From Domibacillus enclensis (GTDB lineage Bacteria; Bacillota; Bacilli; Bacillales; Domibacillaceae), in assembly GCF_900156125.1 (NCBI RefSeq), contig NZ_FTLX01000010.1:42618-106617 (forward strand): a stretch of 64,000 nt of DNA, given 5' to 3'. Position 1 is the stretch's first letter. Each line of letters starts with the position of its first letter. Positions 18,726-28,564 of the stretch are shown piece after piece. The notes below the pieces were generated by a model. It ran no database searches. It had not been told where the DNA came from and worked only from the letters and a program-made list of their open reading frames with translations. The position numbers were made by a program, and so were the translations under genes.

Positions 18726-19792
18726 AAAAACTGATGCAGGCACTCATTGCTGTCGTTATCATCGCAGCGGTTTTATTTTATGCGGTTCACCGCTTAAACG
18801 CATCGACAGGGCAGACGGCGGGCAATACGCTTACCGTTTTTAACTGGGGAGATTATATTGACGCCGAGCTGATTGATCAATTCGAGAAGGAAACCGGCGT
18901 GCAGGTCATTTATGAGACCTTCGATTCCAATGAAGCGATGCTGACCAAAATTGAACAGGGCGGCACGACGTATGATGTAGCGGTGCCGTCCGAATATACG
19001 ATTGAGAAAATGAGAGAGCAGGAGCTGCTTTATCCAATTGATCATGCCAAGGTGCCAAACCTTCGCTATATTGATGAACGGTTTATGGATCTTCCATTTG
19101 ATCCTGGCAACGAGTATTCTATTCCATACTTTTGGGGGACGGTCGGGATTTTGTACAATACCGACAAGGTCCAAAGTGAGATTACCGCCTGGAACGACTT
19201 GTGGAAGCCGGAGTTCCGCAATGAAATTCTCATGATTGATGGCGCCCGGGAAGTCATTGGAATGGGGCTGAACAGTCTGGGGTATTCACTCAATGATACG
19301 AACGAAGCACATTTGCAGGAAGCGAAGGCGAAGCTGGACGGTCTGACACCGAACATTAAAGCCATCGTTGGAGATGAAATCCGGATGCTGATGGAAAACG
19401 ATGAGGCATCCATTGGTCTTGTCTGGTCCGGTACAGCTTCAGAATTAATGTGGAAAAAGGACAATCTGGAATACGTAGTTCCGGAAGAAGGCTCCAATCT
19501 GTGGTTCGACAATATGGTCATACCGAAAACAGCGAAGAATATCGATGCGGCGCATGCCTTCATTAACTTTATGCTCGATCCGGAAACGGCTGCGCAAAAC
19601 GCGGAATATGTCGGCTATTCCACTCCGAATAAAGAAGCATTAACGTACATGCCGAAAGAGATGGTCGAGGACGAGCGGTTTTATCCACCGGCTGATTTAA
19701 CCGAGCGTTTAGAGGTTTATGAAAATTTAGGGCCTGAGATGCTGTCTCATTACAATGAACTCTTTTTGAAATTTAAAATGCACCGGAAATAA
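18722..19792 (+). CDS. potD: Extracellular spermidine/putrescine-binding protein PotD, membrane-anchored
   Basis: A 356-residue solute-binding protein delivering polyamines to PotBC. The mature domain begins near residue 36 with TLTVFNWGDYID, the classical PotD start, and includes VPSEYTIEKM and YFWGTVGILYNTD. The N-terminus is a hydrophobic helix (LIAVVIIAAVLFYAV) with no cysteine, so there is no lipobox. Gram-positive PotD proteins are usually lipoproteins; this one is probably held by an uncleaved signal anchor. It is the last gene of the operon, followed by a terminator. Confidence 0.9.
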   Translation: MKKLMQALIAVVIIAAVLFYAVHRLNASTGQTAGNTLTVFNWGDYIDAELIDQFEKETGVQVIYETFDSNEAMLTKIEQGGTTYDVAVPSEYTIEKMREQELLYPIDHAKVPNLRYIDERFMDLPFDPGNEYSIPYFWGTVGILYNTDKVQSEITAWNDLWKPEFRNEILMIDGAREVIGMGLNSLGYSLNDTNEAHLQEAKAKLDGLTPNIKAIVGDEIRMLMENDEASIGLVWSGTASELMWKKDNLEYVVPEEGSNLWFDNMVIPKTAKNIDAAHAFINFMLDPETAAQNAEYVGYSTPNKEALTYMPKEMVEDERFYPPADLTERLEVYENLGPEMLSHYNELFLKFKMHRK

Positions 19793-19817
19793 CCCCATTT
19801 TTTGGGGTTGTTTTTTA
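19791..19817 (+). terminator. Intrinsic terminator of potABCD
   Basis: AACCCCA pairs with TGGGGTT, followed by G and a T run. The stem begins within the stop codon of potD. Confidence 0.85.
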
Positions 19818-19898
19818 TTGTCAAAAAAGAAGGGCGATTTGTTTTTTTAACAAAAATTATATGTATAATAAAGAGAGAGTAGAAAGGACGTGGGCTTC

Positions 19899-21932
19899 GT
19901 GAGGACGGACTGGCTATCGAAATTCACGATAGTAGAAAGCATGGATCTGCTGGAAAGCCAGATCGCCGTCATTGATCAGGACGGAGTTATTGTGGCTGTA
20001 AACCGGGCGTGGACATCGTTTACGGCCTCAAATGATGGAGATATGGTCACATCGGGGCTAGGTGTGAATTATCTTACTGTGCTTGAGGAGGCTGGTGAGG
20101 ATCTTGTGAGCCGGCAGATAAGAGACATTCTGCAAGGGAAGGCCAGTCAATCGGCGTATTCCTATCCCTGTCATTCCCCAGAAGAAGAGCGCTGGTTTTG
20201 CATGAAAGCCGTGCCGGTAAAAAAGGATGACGTTTTATACGGAGCCCTTATCATTCATGAAAACATAACGGAGACGGAATTATATAAACAGGAAACAACT
20301 GAAGTGCTGGAGAGCATGACAGATGCGTTTTTATCCATCAATGAACAACTGTTCATTACTTATATAAACAGTGGAGCAGCACAGCTCATTCAAAGAAAAA
20401 AAGAAAATGTGATTGGCCGCCATGTGCTGGACGTGTTTCCGGAAGCAGTGGAGACCGAATTTTTTTCTCATTATGAGAATGTGTTTAAGACAAAGAAAGC
20501 CGCACGGTTTGAAGCGTACTACCCGGCTTTGTCGACCTGGTTTGAATCAAGTGTATACCCGCAGAAAAATGGCGGCTTGACGGTTTATTTCAAAGACATT
20601 CGTGACCGGAAAAAAGCAGAAAGCCAGCTGCGGCGGGCTGCTTATTTTGACGAATTGACCAATTTGCCGAACCGGCGTTTTTTCATCAAGCATTTGCACC
20701 ACATGATTGAAGCGAAGCAGCAAAAGGGAGAAGGCTGCGCCGTTCTTTTCATGGACCTGGACGGGTTTAAAAACATAAACGATACGCTCGGTCATGATAC
20801 GGGTGATGTGCTGCTGCAGGAAATTGCGGTGCGTCTCCGTGATAAAGCGGGTCCTGATCATTTTGTCAGCAGGCTTGGCGGTGATGAATTTTTAATTATT
20901 TTCAGTGGGGCCTCCAATGACGAAGAGGTGCTGGCTTTTACAGACCTCCTGCTGTCGATTGTGAAGGAGCCCATCCTTATTGACCAAAATGCCCCGTTAT
21001 ATATAACAGCAAGTGTCGGCATCAGCTTATATCCGGTGGATGGCGATACACCCGATGAGCTGATGAGAAAAGCAGATATGGCGATGTACCAGTCGAAAAA
21101 GCTAAAAGGGAATCAAGCGGTTCTTTTTCATGATGAGCTCCATCAGCACCTGGAAAGGCGCCTATATATAGAAGAGAATTTAAAAAATGCGGCAGAAAAT
21201 GATGAAATCTTCTTTATGTACCAGCCGCAGGTAAATGCCCGAACCGGGAAGATCATTGGCTTCGAGGTATTGTCCCGGTGGAAAAGCGCGAAGTTCGGCT
21301 GGATTTCACCTGTGGAATTTATTCATATTGCAGAAGAAAGCGGTCATATCGCGGATTTAACGAGAAAAATGATGAAGGAATCTTTCGCTTTTTTTCAAAA
21401 GTTGCGGACAGATTGCGGCTTCAGCGGCTTTTTATCCATTAATCTTTCTTCCAAACTGCTAACAGATCCTGGATTTGCCGAGGAAGTAAGGACGTTATAT
21501 GAGCAAATGAACTGGCCGAAGGAAACGCTGGAAATTGAAATTACCGAAAGCGTGCCGTTGTTTTCCTCTGAGCACGTGTTTGATAATTTGGAGGATTTTC
21601 GAAAGCAGGGTATATGTGTGGCAGTTGATGATTTCGGAACGGGGTATTCCGCCCTTTCTTATTTGCACGACTTTCCCCTTGATAAAATAAAGGTCGACAA
21701 GCAATTTGTTGATCAGATTGATAAAAGCAGCCGGGGAGAAGCGCTTCTTTCTTCGATTCTGCACCTGGCGAACAGTCTCGACTTGCTAGTGATTGCGGAA
21801 GGAGTCGAAACGAAACGGCAGCTGGACTGGCTCGTATCGAGAGACTGCTTTCGGATTCAGGGCTACTACTATTATCGTCCGCTTGGAGAGAAGGAAGTAA
21901 CGGCCCTTTTTGAAAAAACTGAAACTTTTTAA
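19899..21932 (+). CDS. PAS-PAS-GGDEF-EAL cyclic-di-GMP signalling protein
   Basis: About 677 residues: two PAS-like sensor domains (roughly 10-115 and 130-235), a GGDEF diguanylate cyclase domain with intact RLGGDEF, and an EAL phosphodiesterase domain. The EAL signature reads EVL (IGFEVLSRWKS), a variant found in active enzymes, and the loop-6 motif DDFGTGYS is intact. Both activities are therefore possible. No membrane segment is present. GTG at 19899 is chosen because AGAAAGGA (19881-19888) sits 10 nt upstream; GTG at 19890 is too close to it. It is likely controlled by the PAS domains. Confidence 0.88.
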   Translation: MRTDWLSKFTIVESMDLLESQIAVIDQDGVIVAVNRAWTSFTASNDGDMVTSGLGVNYLTVLEEAGEDLVSRQIRDILQGKASQSAYSYPCHSPEEERWFCMKAVPVKKDDVLYGALIIHENITETELYKQETTEVLESMTDAFLSINEQLFITYINSGAAQLIQRKKENVIGRHVLDVFPEAVETEFFSHYENVFKTKKAARFEAYYPALSTWFESSVYPQKNGGLTVYFKDIRDRKKAESQLRRAAYFDELTNLPNRRFFIKHLHHMIEAKQQKGEGCAVLFMDLDGFKNINDTLGHDTGDVLLQEIAVRLRDKAGPDHFVSRLGGDEFLIIFSGASNDEEVLAFTDLLLSIVKEPILIDQNAPLYITASVGISLYPVDGDTPDELMRKADMAMYQSKKLKGNQAVLFHDELHQHLERRLYIEENLKNAAENDEIFFMYQPQVNARTGKIIGFEVLSRWKSAKFGWISPVEFIHIAEESGHIADLTRKMMKESFAFFQKLRTDCGFSGFLSINLSSKLLTDPGFAEEVRTLYEQMNWPKETLEIEITESVPLFSSEHVFDNLEDFRKQGICVAVDDFGTGYSALSYLHDFPLDKIKVDKQFVDQIDKSSRGEALLSSILHLANSLDLLVIAEGVETKRQLDWLVSRDCFRIQGYYYYRPLGEKEVTALFEKTETF

Positions 21933-21981
21933 TCGAAATCACGTATTGGGTACAAGATACCAAAAAAGGAGATGGTCGATT

Positions 21982-22596
21982 ATGTTTGGAAAAGTGGCAG
22001 CGGATGTACTGGGGTTGAGTGATGTAGGAGCCGTCATTAAACCGGCGGACTATGATAAGGTGGATGCAGATGATTACATTATGCACGAGGACAATGAGAA
22101 AATTTACTTTCTCATTAAATCAAAAGCGGATGAATACTGCTTTACGAATCTAGGACTGGTTCATGTAGACGGGGCCAATGCAGTCAGCAAAAAACGAATG
22201 CTTCGCCGTTTCAATTACGTCACAAACCGCGTTTCAAATGTCTATCTCGAAACAGCTGGAACCGTGGATTTGGACGTGGAAATTAAATTCACCCTCGGGA
22301 ATGAAACGTACTCGATTGACGTGCATAAAAAGCATTTAGAAGAATTAAAGGACTTGTACAAGGCCCTTCAGAAAATCGCGGAAATGCAGCGCGAAAATGA
22401 AATGTACCTCGGCTATGCCCAGCAAAGCCTGGACATGTCAGCGAGCTCGATTAAAAACATCACAAAAGCACAAATCGATTTGTCAGCAGAGTTCGAAAAA
22501 GTCAATGCCTATGCATTTGACTGGCTGAAAAAAACGAGCGAAGAGTACCGGGTAAAAGATTTTGGCGCGGTGTATGAAAAATACATTAATAATTAA
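21982..22596 (+). CDS. yvbH: PH-domain protein, YvbH-like
   Basis: A 204-residue protein. Residues about 1-125 resemble the bacterial pleckstrin-homology domain (bPH_1) of YvbH (KIYFLIKSKADEYCFTNLGLVHVDG). The remainder is helical and resembles the YvbH oligomerisation region (YLGYAQQSLDMSASSI). ATG at 21982 follows AAAAAAGGAGATGG, while longer starts at 21910 overlap the upstream gene. The C-terminal helices probably form multimers. Function unknown; bPH proteins often act at membranes. Confidence 0.82.
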   Translation: MFGKVAADVLGLSDVGAVIKPADYDKVDADDYIMHEDNEKIYFLIKSKADEYCFTNLGLVHVDGANAVSKKRMLRRFNYVTNRVSNVYLETAGTVDLDVEIKFTLGNETYSIDVHKKHLEELKDLYKALQKIAEMQRENEMYLGYAQQSLDMSASSIKNITKAQIDLSAEFEKVNAYAFDWLKKTSEEYRVKDFGAVYEKYINN

Positions 22597-22639
22597 AAGC
22601 GGTCTTTCATGTATGAAAGACGAGAACCTGTTACGAAAT

Positions 22640-22679
22640 GATCCAGCGATTTTGAAAAAAATCAGCTGGATCTTTTTTT
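22640..22679 (+). terminator. Intrinsic terminator after the yvbH-like gene
   Basis: A stem of about 13 bp (ATCCAGC, GATTTT with AAAATC, GCTGGAT) and a run of seven T. A smaller hairpin, GTCTTTCAT/ATGAAAGAC, precedes it near 22603-22622. Confidence 0.85.
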
Positions 22680-22736
22680 ATTTTTGAAAGAGCAGAAGGT
22701 GAAGATCATATTCGATAATGGCTTTAAATCTTTTTC

Positions 22737-22781
22737 TTTACATACCCCTTGTAGTATTTTATAATATACCCATAAAGGTAT
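22737..22781 (+). promoter_or_regulatory. Rhodanese promoter flanked by two CsoR/CstR-like operators
   Basis: TTTACA (22737-22742), 17 bp, TATAAT (22760-22765) is a strong SigA promoter. ATACCCCTTGTAGTAT (22742-22757) fills the spacer and ATACCCATAAAGGTAT (22766-22781) follows the -10. Both are 16-bp inverted repeats with ATAC/GTAT ends, like operators of CsoR-family repressors (CsoR, CstR), 24 bp apart. Confidence 0.7.
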
Positions 22782-22799
22782 AAAGAGGAGGAAAAGAAA

Positions 22800-23090
22800 A
22801 TGATAAAAGAAACAACAGCACAAGAGGTAGAACAGAAAGTAAACGAACTGACGATTCTAGATGTACGGGAAGAATCGGAAACAGCGGCAGGCATGATCCC
22901 GGGAGCATTAAACATTCCACTCGGCCAAATTTTGACGAGCCTGGACAAGCTTGATCAAAATAAAGAGTACACGGTCGTTTGCCGAAGCGGCAACAGAAGC
23001 AGTCTTGCCTGCGAGTGGCTCAATTCAAAGGGCTTTAAAGTAACGAATATGAATGGCGGCATGATGGCGTGGACGGGCGAAACCGTATAA
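22800..23090 (+). CDS. Rhodanese-like sulfurtransferase
   Basis: A 96-residue single-domain rhodanese. The active-site loop is CRSGNRS with the catalytic Cys near residue 61, and the family motif LDVREESETAAGMIPGALNIP is near the N-terminus. Such proteins move sulfane sulfur between thiols. The two CsoR/CstR-like operators in its promoter suggest induction by sulfide, persulfide or metal; single-domain rhodaneses are known members of CstR regulons in Firmicutes. No cstR-like gene is in this window. Confidence 0.9.
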   Translation: MIKETTAQEVEQKVNELTILDVREESETAAGMIPGALNIPLGQILTSLDKLDQNKEYTVVCRSGNRSSLACEWLNSKGFKVTNMNGGMMAWTGETV

Positions 23091-23098
23091 AGAGAGCA

Positions 23099-23131
23099 AA
23101 GAAAGAGCTCCTGCAAAAGCAGGGGCTCTTT
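23099..23131. terminator. Terminator of the rhodanese gene (left copy of a 33-bp duplication)
   Basis: AAGAGC-T-CCTGC, loop AAAA, GCAGG-G-GCTCTT with T and A tracts. The identical 33 bp recur at 23472-23504 in the same orientation. Confidence 0.88.
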
Positions 23132-23135
23132 CTTG

Positions 23136-23395
23136 CTATTGAAAAAAATTGTCAATGAAAACCAGATGGCAATTTCTCTTTTTAAAAGCTAATGTGCTTG
23201 CACGAACATGGTTTGGGCGGCTTCTGCAGGACTTCGCGTTCGGAGGGGCGGGCGGTGAGCTAACTTTTGTCGCTACGCTCCAAAAGTGGATCTCACCTGA
23301 CCCGCTGATCCCACCCGAGTCTTCGTCCTGCGCCCCACAGAAAAGCGGAGCCGGCAGCCCGGAGCCCCTGAATGTTCTTTTCTAGAAAGATAATA
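23136..23395 (+). repeat. Interspersed repeat, copy 2 (internally deleted, A fused to end of B)
   Basis: Positions 23194-23334 match 8362-8502 of copy 1 with about five differences in 141. At 23331-23340 the sequence jumps to the right arm of palindrome B (from the CCACA...GAAAAGCGG stretch) and continues to the CGGAGCCCCTG end. The right arm of A, the linker and most of B are missing. Both joined segments share CGCC at the junction. The upstream flank from 23136 also resembles that of copy 1. The rest of the gap to 23471 is AT-rich, with no gene seen. Confidence 0.85.
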
Positions 23396-23471
23396 GTCTT
23401 TATTTTGCCTATAAAAAGGAAATGCCATAAAAAAGACCTGTATTCCCTTGACACGTTTGTTATTCAACACT

Positions 23472-23504
23472 AAGAAAGAGCTCCTGCAAAAGCAGGGGCT
23501 CTTT
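23472..23504. terminator. Terminator of bglP (right copy of the 33-bp duplication)
   Basis: Identical to 23099-23131. It lies just after the bglP stop (minus strand) and has the A and T tracts needed in both directions. Confidence 0.85.
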
Positions 23505-23506
23505 GT

Positions 23507-25414
23507 TTAGCTTAATAAGGGAGACGGAGGAGATAAAACGTCTTCGGATGCCTTTGTGGACAAAGCCAGTAATGGTTCTCCGGTGTGCATGTTCCCTTGA
23601 GGAACAGGTTCAATTTTGTTGTACTGGTCTGTATTGGTAATGATGATCGGTGTAATCAAGTCATAACCGGCTGCTTGAATCGCTTCCATATCAAACGAAA
23701 CAATTTTATCGCCTGGCTTTACAGCGTCGCCTTCATTCATATGAGCTGTAAAGTGCTGGCCGTCCAGTCGAACGGTATCAAGACCGATGTGAATAAGCAC
23801 TTCAGCCCCCTGGTCACTCGTAAGGCCGATTGCATGCTTTGTTTTAAAAATCGTCGTGATTCGGCCGTGTACAGGAGAAACAACTTCACCCTTTGTCGGG
23901 AAAATGGCAATGCCATTGCCCATGATCCCCTGTGAAAACGTCGCATCACTAACCGTATCAAGGCTCCGCACCTCTCCTTGAATCGGACTGAGAACATGTT
24001 CTGTTTGAACAGTTGCTTTATTCAGTTCAGGCGGATTTTCTGGAGAAGGGGCTGCTGTATCGTCAGCTTCTACATCCTGAAAGCCGAGGAAGTAGCCTGC
24101 GATCATCGCCGCCGCAAAAGCAATCACAAGCCCGATTAGCGAATGAACAAATGTAGGGCCAATCAAAACCGGAATGCCTGGCAAACCGGCATTGCCTGTG
24201 ATTACAAATGCTTTAGCACCGGTTAGCCCATTGTAAAAACCGCCTGCTGCGCCGCCGATCATGGCTGCGACGAATGGTCTCTTCAGCTTCATATTCACCC
24301 CGTACATCGCCGGCTCTGTAATACCCATCAAGGCCGTGATGCCAGTCGTGAAAGAAAGTGATTTGAACTTTTTGTTTTTCGTTCGAAGAGAAACAGCTAA
24401 AGCGGCACCTGCCTGGCCCATATTGGCGACAAACATGGCTGGAATCATATAATCAAAGCCGTTTTGCGCAAGCCCATTAATAATAATAGGGGAAAGAGCG
24501 TAATGCATGCCGGTCATGATAATCAAGGAGAAGGTAGCTCCGAGTAAAATCGATGACACGATGGCTGCGTTGCTGAATAAGAAATTAACGCCAGTGGATA
24601 AGTAGTCTCCGATGATCGTGCCGAGCGGACCGACGGCAATTAACGTAAACGGCACAATGATTAACAAAGTCAATGTTGGCACGACGATTAACTTTAACGA
24701 CTGGTGTGTGATACGGTCAATCCACTTTTCAACATAGGAAGCTGCCCAGATGGCGAGAATAATCGGAATAACGGTTGACGCATAAGTGGCCACGACTGTT
24801 ACGGGAATCCCGATAAACGACACACTTTCACCCGTAGCGAAAAGCGCCGCCAGGTTCGGATGAAGAATAGCGGCCCCAATGGACGCTGCGATAAACGGGT
24901 TGGCGTTAAACTTTCTCGCTGCACTAAATGCCAATAAAATAGGAAGGAAGTAAAAGGCCCCGTCGCCAACGATCGTTAAAATGGCGTACGTCTGGCTTTC
25001 GGCGGTTAACCACCCAAGTGTGACAAAAAGGGCAAGAAACCCTTTGATCATCCCGGCTCCGGCAATGGCCGGGATAATTGGCGTGAAGATGCCGGCGATC
25101 ACTTCAAATATAGCGGAGACCGGATTTTTCTTTTCCTTTGATTCAACAGCTATATTTTTATCTGTGCCAAGTGAGCTGTTTTGAAGGAGTGCCTGGTGTA
25201 CTTTCGGCACGTTGTTGCCAATAATAATTTGAAACTGGCCGCCGCTAATATTGGTGCCCATCACACCATCCAGCTTTTCAATGCCAGCCCGGTCAGCCCG
25301 GCTGTTATCAGATAAAGTAAAGCGCAGGCGCGTCATGCAGTGCACGACGCTTTGCACATTTTGTTCTCCTCCAACCAGCTGTAAAATATCCTTTGCTAAG
25401 TCCGTATGGTTCAT
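23507..25414 (-). CDS. bglP: PTS beta-glucoside transporter subunit IIBCA
   Basis: A 635-residue phosphotransferase permease importing and phosphorylating beta-glucosides. EIIB is at residues 1-90 with phospho-Cys26 in VVHCMTRLRF. EIIC is at about 100-460 with roughly ten membrane segments. EIIA is at about 490-620 with phospho-His in VLIHIGLDTV. ATG at 25414 follows AGGAGG. An in-frame extension to 25498 is rejected because it reads through the antiterminator hairpins. The gene lies downstream of bglH, the reverse of B. subtilis, and has its own antitermination site. Confidence 0.93.
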   Translation of the reverse strand: MNHTDLAKDILQLVGGEQNVQSVVHCMTRLRFTLSDNSRADRAGIEKLDGVMGTNISGGQFQIIIGNNVPKVHQALLQNSSLGTDKNIAVESKEKKNPVSAIFEVIAGIFTPIIPAIAGAGMIKGFLALFVTLGWLTAESQTYAILTIVGDGAFYFLPILLAFSAARKFNANPFIAASIGAAILHPNLAALFATGESVSFIGIPVTVVATYASTVIPIILAIWAASYVEKWIDRITHQSLKLIVVPTLTLLIIVPFTLIAVGPLGTIIGDYLSTGVNFLFSNAAIVSSILLGATFSLIIMTGMHYALSPIIINGLAQNGFDYMIPAMFVANMGQAGAALAVSLRTKNKKFKSLSFTTGITALMGITEPAMYGVNMKLKRPFVAAMIGGAAGGFYNGLTGAKAFVITGNAGLPGIPVLIGPTFVHSLIGLVIAFAAAMIAGYFLGFQDVEADDTAAPSPENPPELNKATVQTEHVLSPIQGEVRSLDTVSDATFSQGIMGNGIAIFPTKGEVVSPVHGRITTIFKTKHAIGLTSDQGAEVLIHIGLDTVRLDGQHFTAHMNEGDAVKPGDKIVSFDMEAIQAAGYDLITPIIITNTDQYNKIEPVPQGNMHTGEPLLALSTKASEDVLSPPSPLLS

Positions 25415-25444
25415 CCAGCTTGCCTCCTGTATCCATTTTTCCAT

Positions 25445-25530
25445 AAAAAAACCTAAATCGCAGCGTACACAAAAATGGATTTTGTGACGAGCTGCCATTT
25501 AGGTTTTGCCTGCTTTACCAGTCACAATCC
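25445..25530 (-). promoter_or_regulatory. LicT-type ribonucleic antiterminator (RAT) and terminator before bglP
   Basis: Read on the minus strand, 25530-25498 is a 33-nt element starting GGATTGTGACTGG and ending GCAGGCAAAACCTAAA, matching the BglG/LicT-family antiterminator consensus. Its 3' end AAACCTAAA pairs with TTTAGGTTT (near 25445-25455) to form the competing terminator with a T run. An anti-terminator protein phosphorylated by the PTS would open expression of bglP when beta-glucoside is present. Confidence 0.9.
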
Positions 25531-25550
25531 TAAAGAAGTGATTGAGTCAA

Positions 25551-27169
<1,619 letters not shown>

Positions 27170-27184
27170 AACTGAAAATGAAAT

Positions 27185-27230
27185 TGTAAGCGTTGTTTAA
27201 TTTTATAACATGTGAAAACAAAGCTGTCAA
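27185..27230 (-). promoter_or_regulatory. bglH promoter with CcpA cre-like site
   Basis: On the minus strand TTGACA (27225-27230), 17 bp, TATAAA (27202-27207) is a near-consensus SigA promoter. TGTAAGCGTTGTTT (27185-27198, plus strand) resembles the cre consensus TGWAANCGNTNWCA with mismatches at the last two bases and overlaps the expected transcription start, where CcpA represses. Confidence 0.75.
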
Positions 27231-27243
27231 GAAAGGTTATTTA

Positions 27244-27669
27244 TCAATAATCCACTGTGACCGATTTTAGCTCGTCCGGTTCACACGGCAAAATGGTATA
27301 GCCAAGTTCTTCTACTTTTCCTTTCATGCTGCCGGAGCAGTCAGGTCCAAGCACGAGAAACGTCCGGTCCCGCTGCACTTTGTCACGAAATGACGAAAGC
27401 ATGCCGAAAAGGGCAGAGGTTTTTTCTTCTGACAGTGATTGTGTGAAGGAAGAGGTGGATTCCGTCACAGGCACAATCCAGAGCTCACACGCATTTTCCG
27501 TTTGAAGCAGCTGCTCAAATACATCTGCTTTTTCTAGCGGTGTGCGCATCGTGTCGTCACGAAGCTCATAAATTTCTTTTTCAGCTAAGGATGTGTCCGC
27601 AAAGGGACGGCTATTTTTTTCATCGAAAATTTTAATATCTAATTTAGACGGTTCAAACTGCTTTTCCAT
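27244..27669 (-). CDS. Hypothetical protein, 141 residues
   Basis: Not recognised. It is a soluble acidic protein with alternating strands and helices: ACELWIVPVTESTSS and RTFLVLGPDCSG look like core beta-strands followed by loops, suggesting a small alpha/beta fold. Two cysteines (in ENACEL and PDCSG) plus one near the C-terminus (LPCEP) are present. The ATG follows GAGGAGAG. It sits between the HAD gene and the bglH leader with no partner that explains it. Confidence 0.6.
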   Translation of the reverse strand: MEKQFEPSKLDIKIFDEKNSRPFADTSLAEKEIYELRDDTMRTPLEKADVFEQLLQTENACELWIVPVTESTSSFTQSLSEEKTSALFGMLSSFRDKVQRDRTFLVLGPDCSGSMKGKVEELGYTILPCEPDELKSVTVDY

Positions 27670-27749
27670 ATATATGTTCTCTCCTCTTACCCCAAAACAG
27701 GCAAATGATCTTTTTCCTGATCATTTACCCGTCTGTCAGAATAATAAAC

Positions 27750-28535
27750 CTACTCGATCAAGGAAAGAATATCTTTTAGGCGGCTCAGCTGATGAACCGG
27801 ATTGGCGCCTTCAATCACCTTGCCTTCACCGTGATCAATCCAGGCAGACTCGATGCCTGTGCGGGTTGCGCCTAAAATATCCGTGCCCTGATTATCGCCA
27901 ACCATTAAAACATCCTCTGGCTTAAGATCCATTAACCGGAGCGCATGCTCAAAAATGGCTTTTTCCGGCTTGCCAAAACCAAAATGGCCCGAGATCAGGA
28001 CATGCTCGAAGTAAGGAACAAGCTCTGGTGTCATCGTCAGTTTTTCAAGCTGCAAGGAGGGCGCTCCATTTGTGAGAAGAAGCAGGCGGATTCCTTTGTC
28101 CCGCAGCGTGTTTAGCACATCATACGTTTCCTCGTAAACAAAAGGGGACTGGCGGCGGACTTCACGGAACCGCGCGCGTGCCCACGTCCCCTCGGATTCA
28201 GGAATGCCGGCTGCCTTTAAGCCGTTTTCCCACGCTTTCAGCTGATAATCGGCAATTTGATCACCCATGGACCGGAAGCCGTTATGGTGAACGTCTCCAA
28301 AATCCCCCCAGAGCCCTTCGAAGGGGTTAATGCCGATGGACACTGTGACCGGATAAAAATCATACGTTTCGTATTGCGCCCTTGCCGCAGTACGGACGTG
28401 TTCCTCGATTTCCTGGGCGTTTTTCTGAAACTTGTCAGCTAATTCACCGCATGTCACATCGAATGCGGTTTGGATACTCCTTTTATCGTCCAGCAATGTA
28501 TCGTCAAGGTCAAAAAAGATGGCTTTTTTCAACAT
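27750..28535 (-). CDS. HAD-superfamily hydrolase (YjjG-like)
   Basis: A 261-residue HAD phosphatase. Motif I is FFDLDDTLLDD (nucleophile Asp9, acid/base Asp11), motif II LLLTNGAP, motif III Lys in FGFGKPEKAIF and motif IV VGDNQGTDILGA. A helical C1 cap lies at about 20-110. This arrangement fits the subfamily IA nucleotide phosphatases such as YjjG, but the substrate is not determined. An AAAGGAG RBS lies upstream. Confidence 0.88.
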   Translation of the reverse strand: MLKKAIFFDLDDTLLDDKRSIQTAFDVTCGELADKFQKNAQEIEEHVRTAARAQYETYDFYPVTVSIGINPFEGLWGDFGDVHHNGFRSMGDQIADYQLKAWENGLKAAGIPESEGTWARARFREVRRQSPFVYEETYDVLNTLRDKGIRLLLLTNGAPSLQLEKLTMTPELVPYFEHVLISGHFGFGKPEKAIFEHALRLMDLKPEDVLMVGDNQGTDILGATRTGIESAWIDHGEGKVIEGANPVHQLSRLKDILSLIE

Positions 28536-28564
28536 ACAGGTCTCCTTTTATGCATAGTAAAGCA

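Noticed and set aside
25415..25498. 28-codon N-terminal extension of bglP
   Set aside because: It would be translated from the antiterminator and terminator hairpins; the true RBS is just before 25414.
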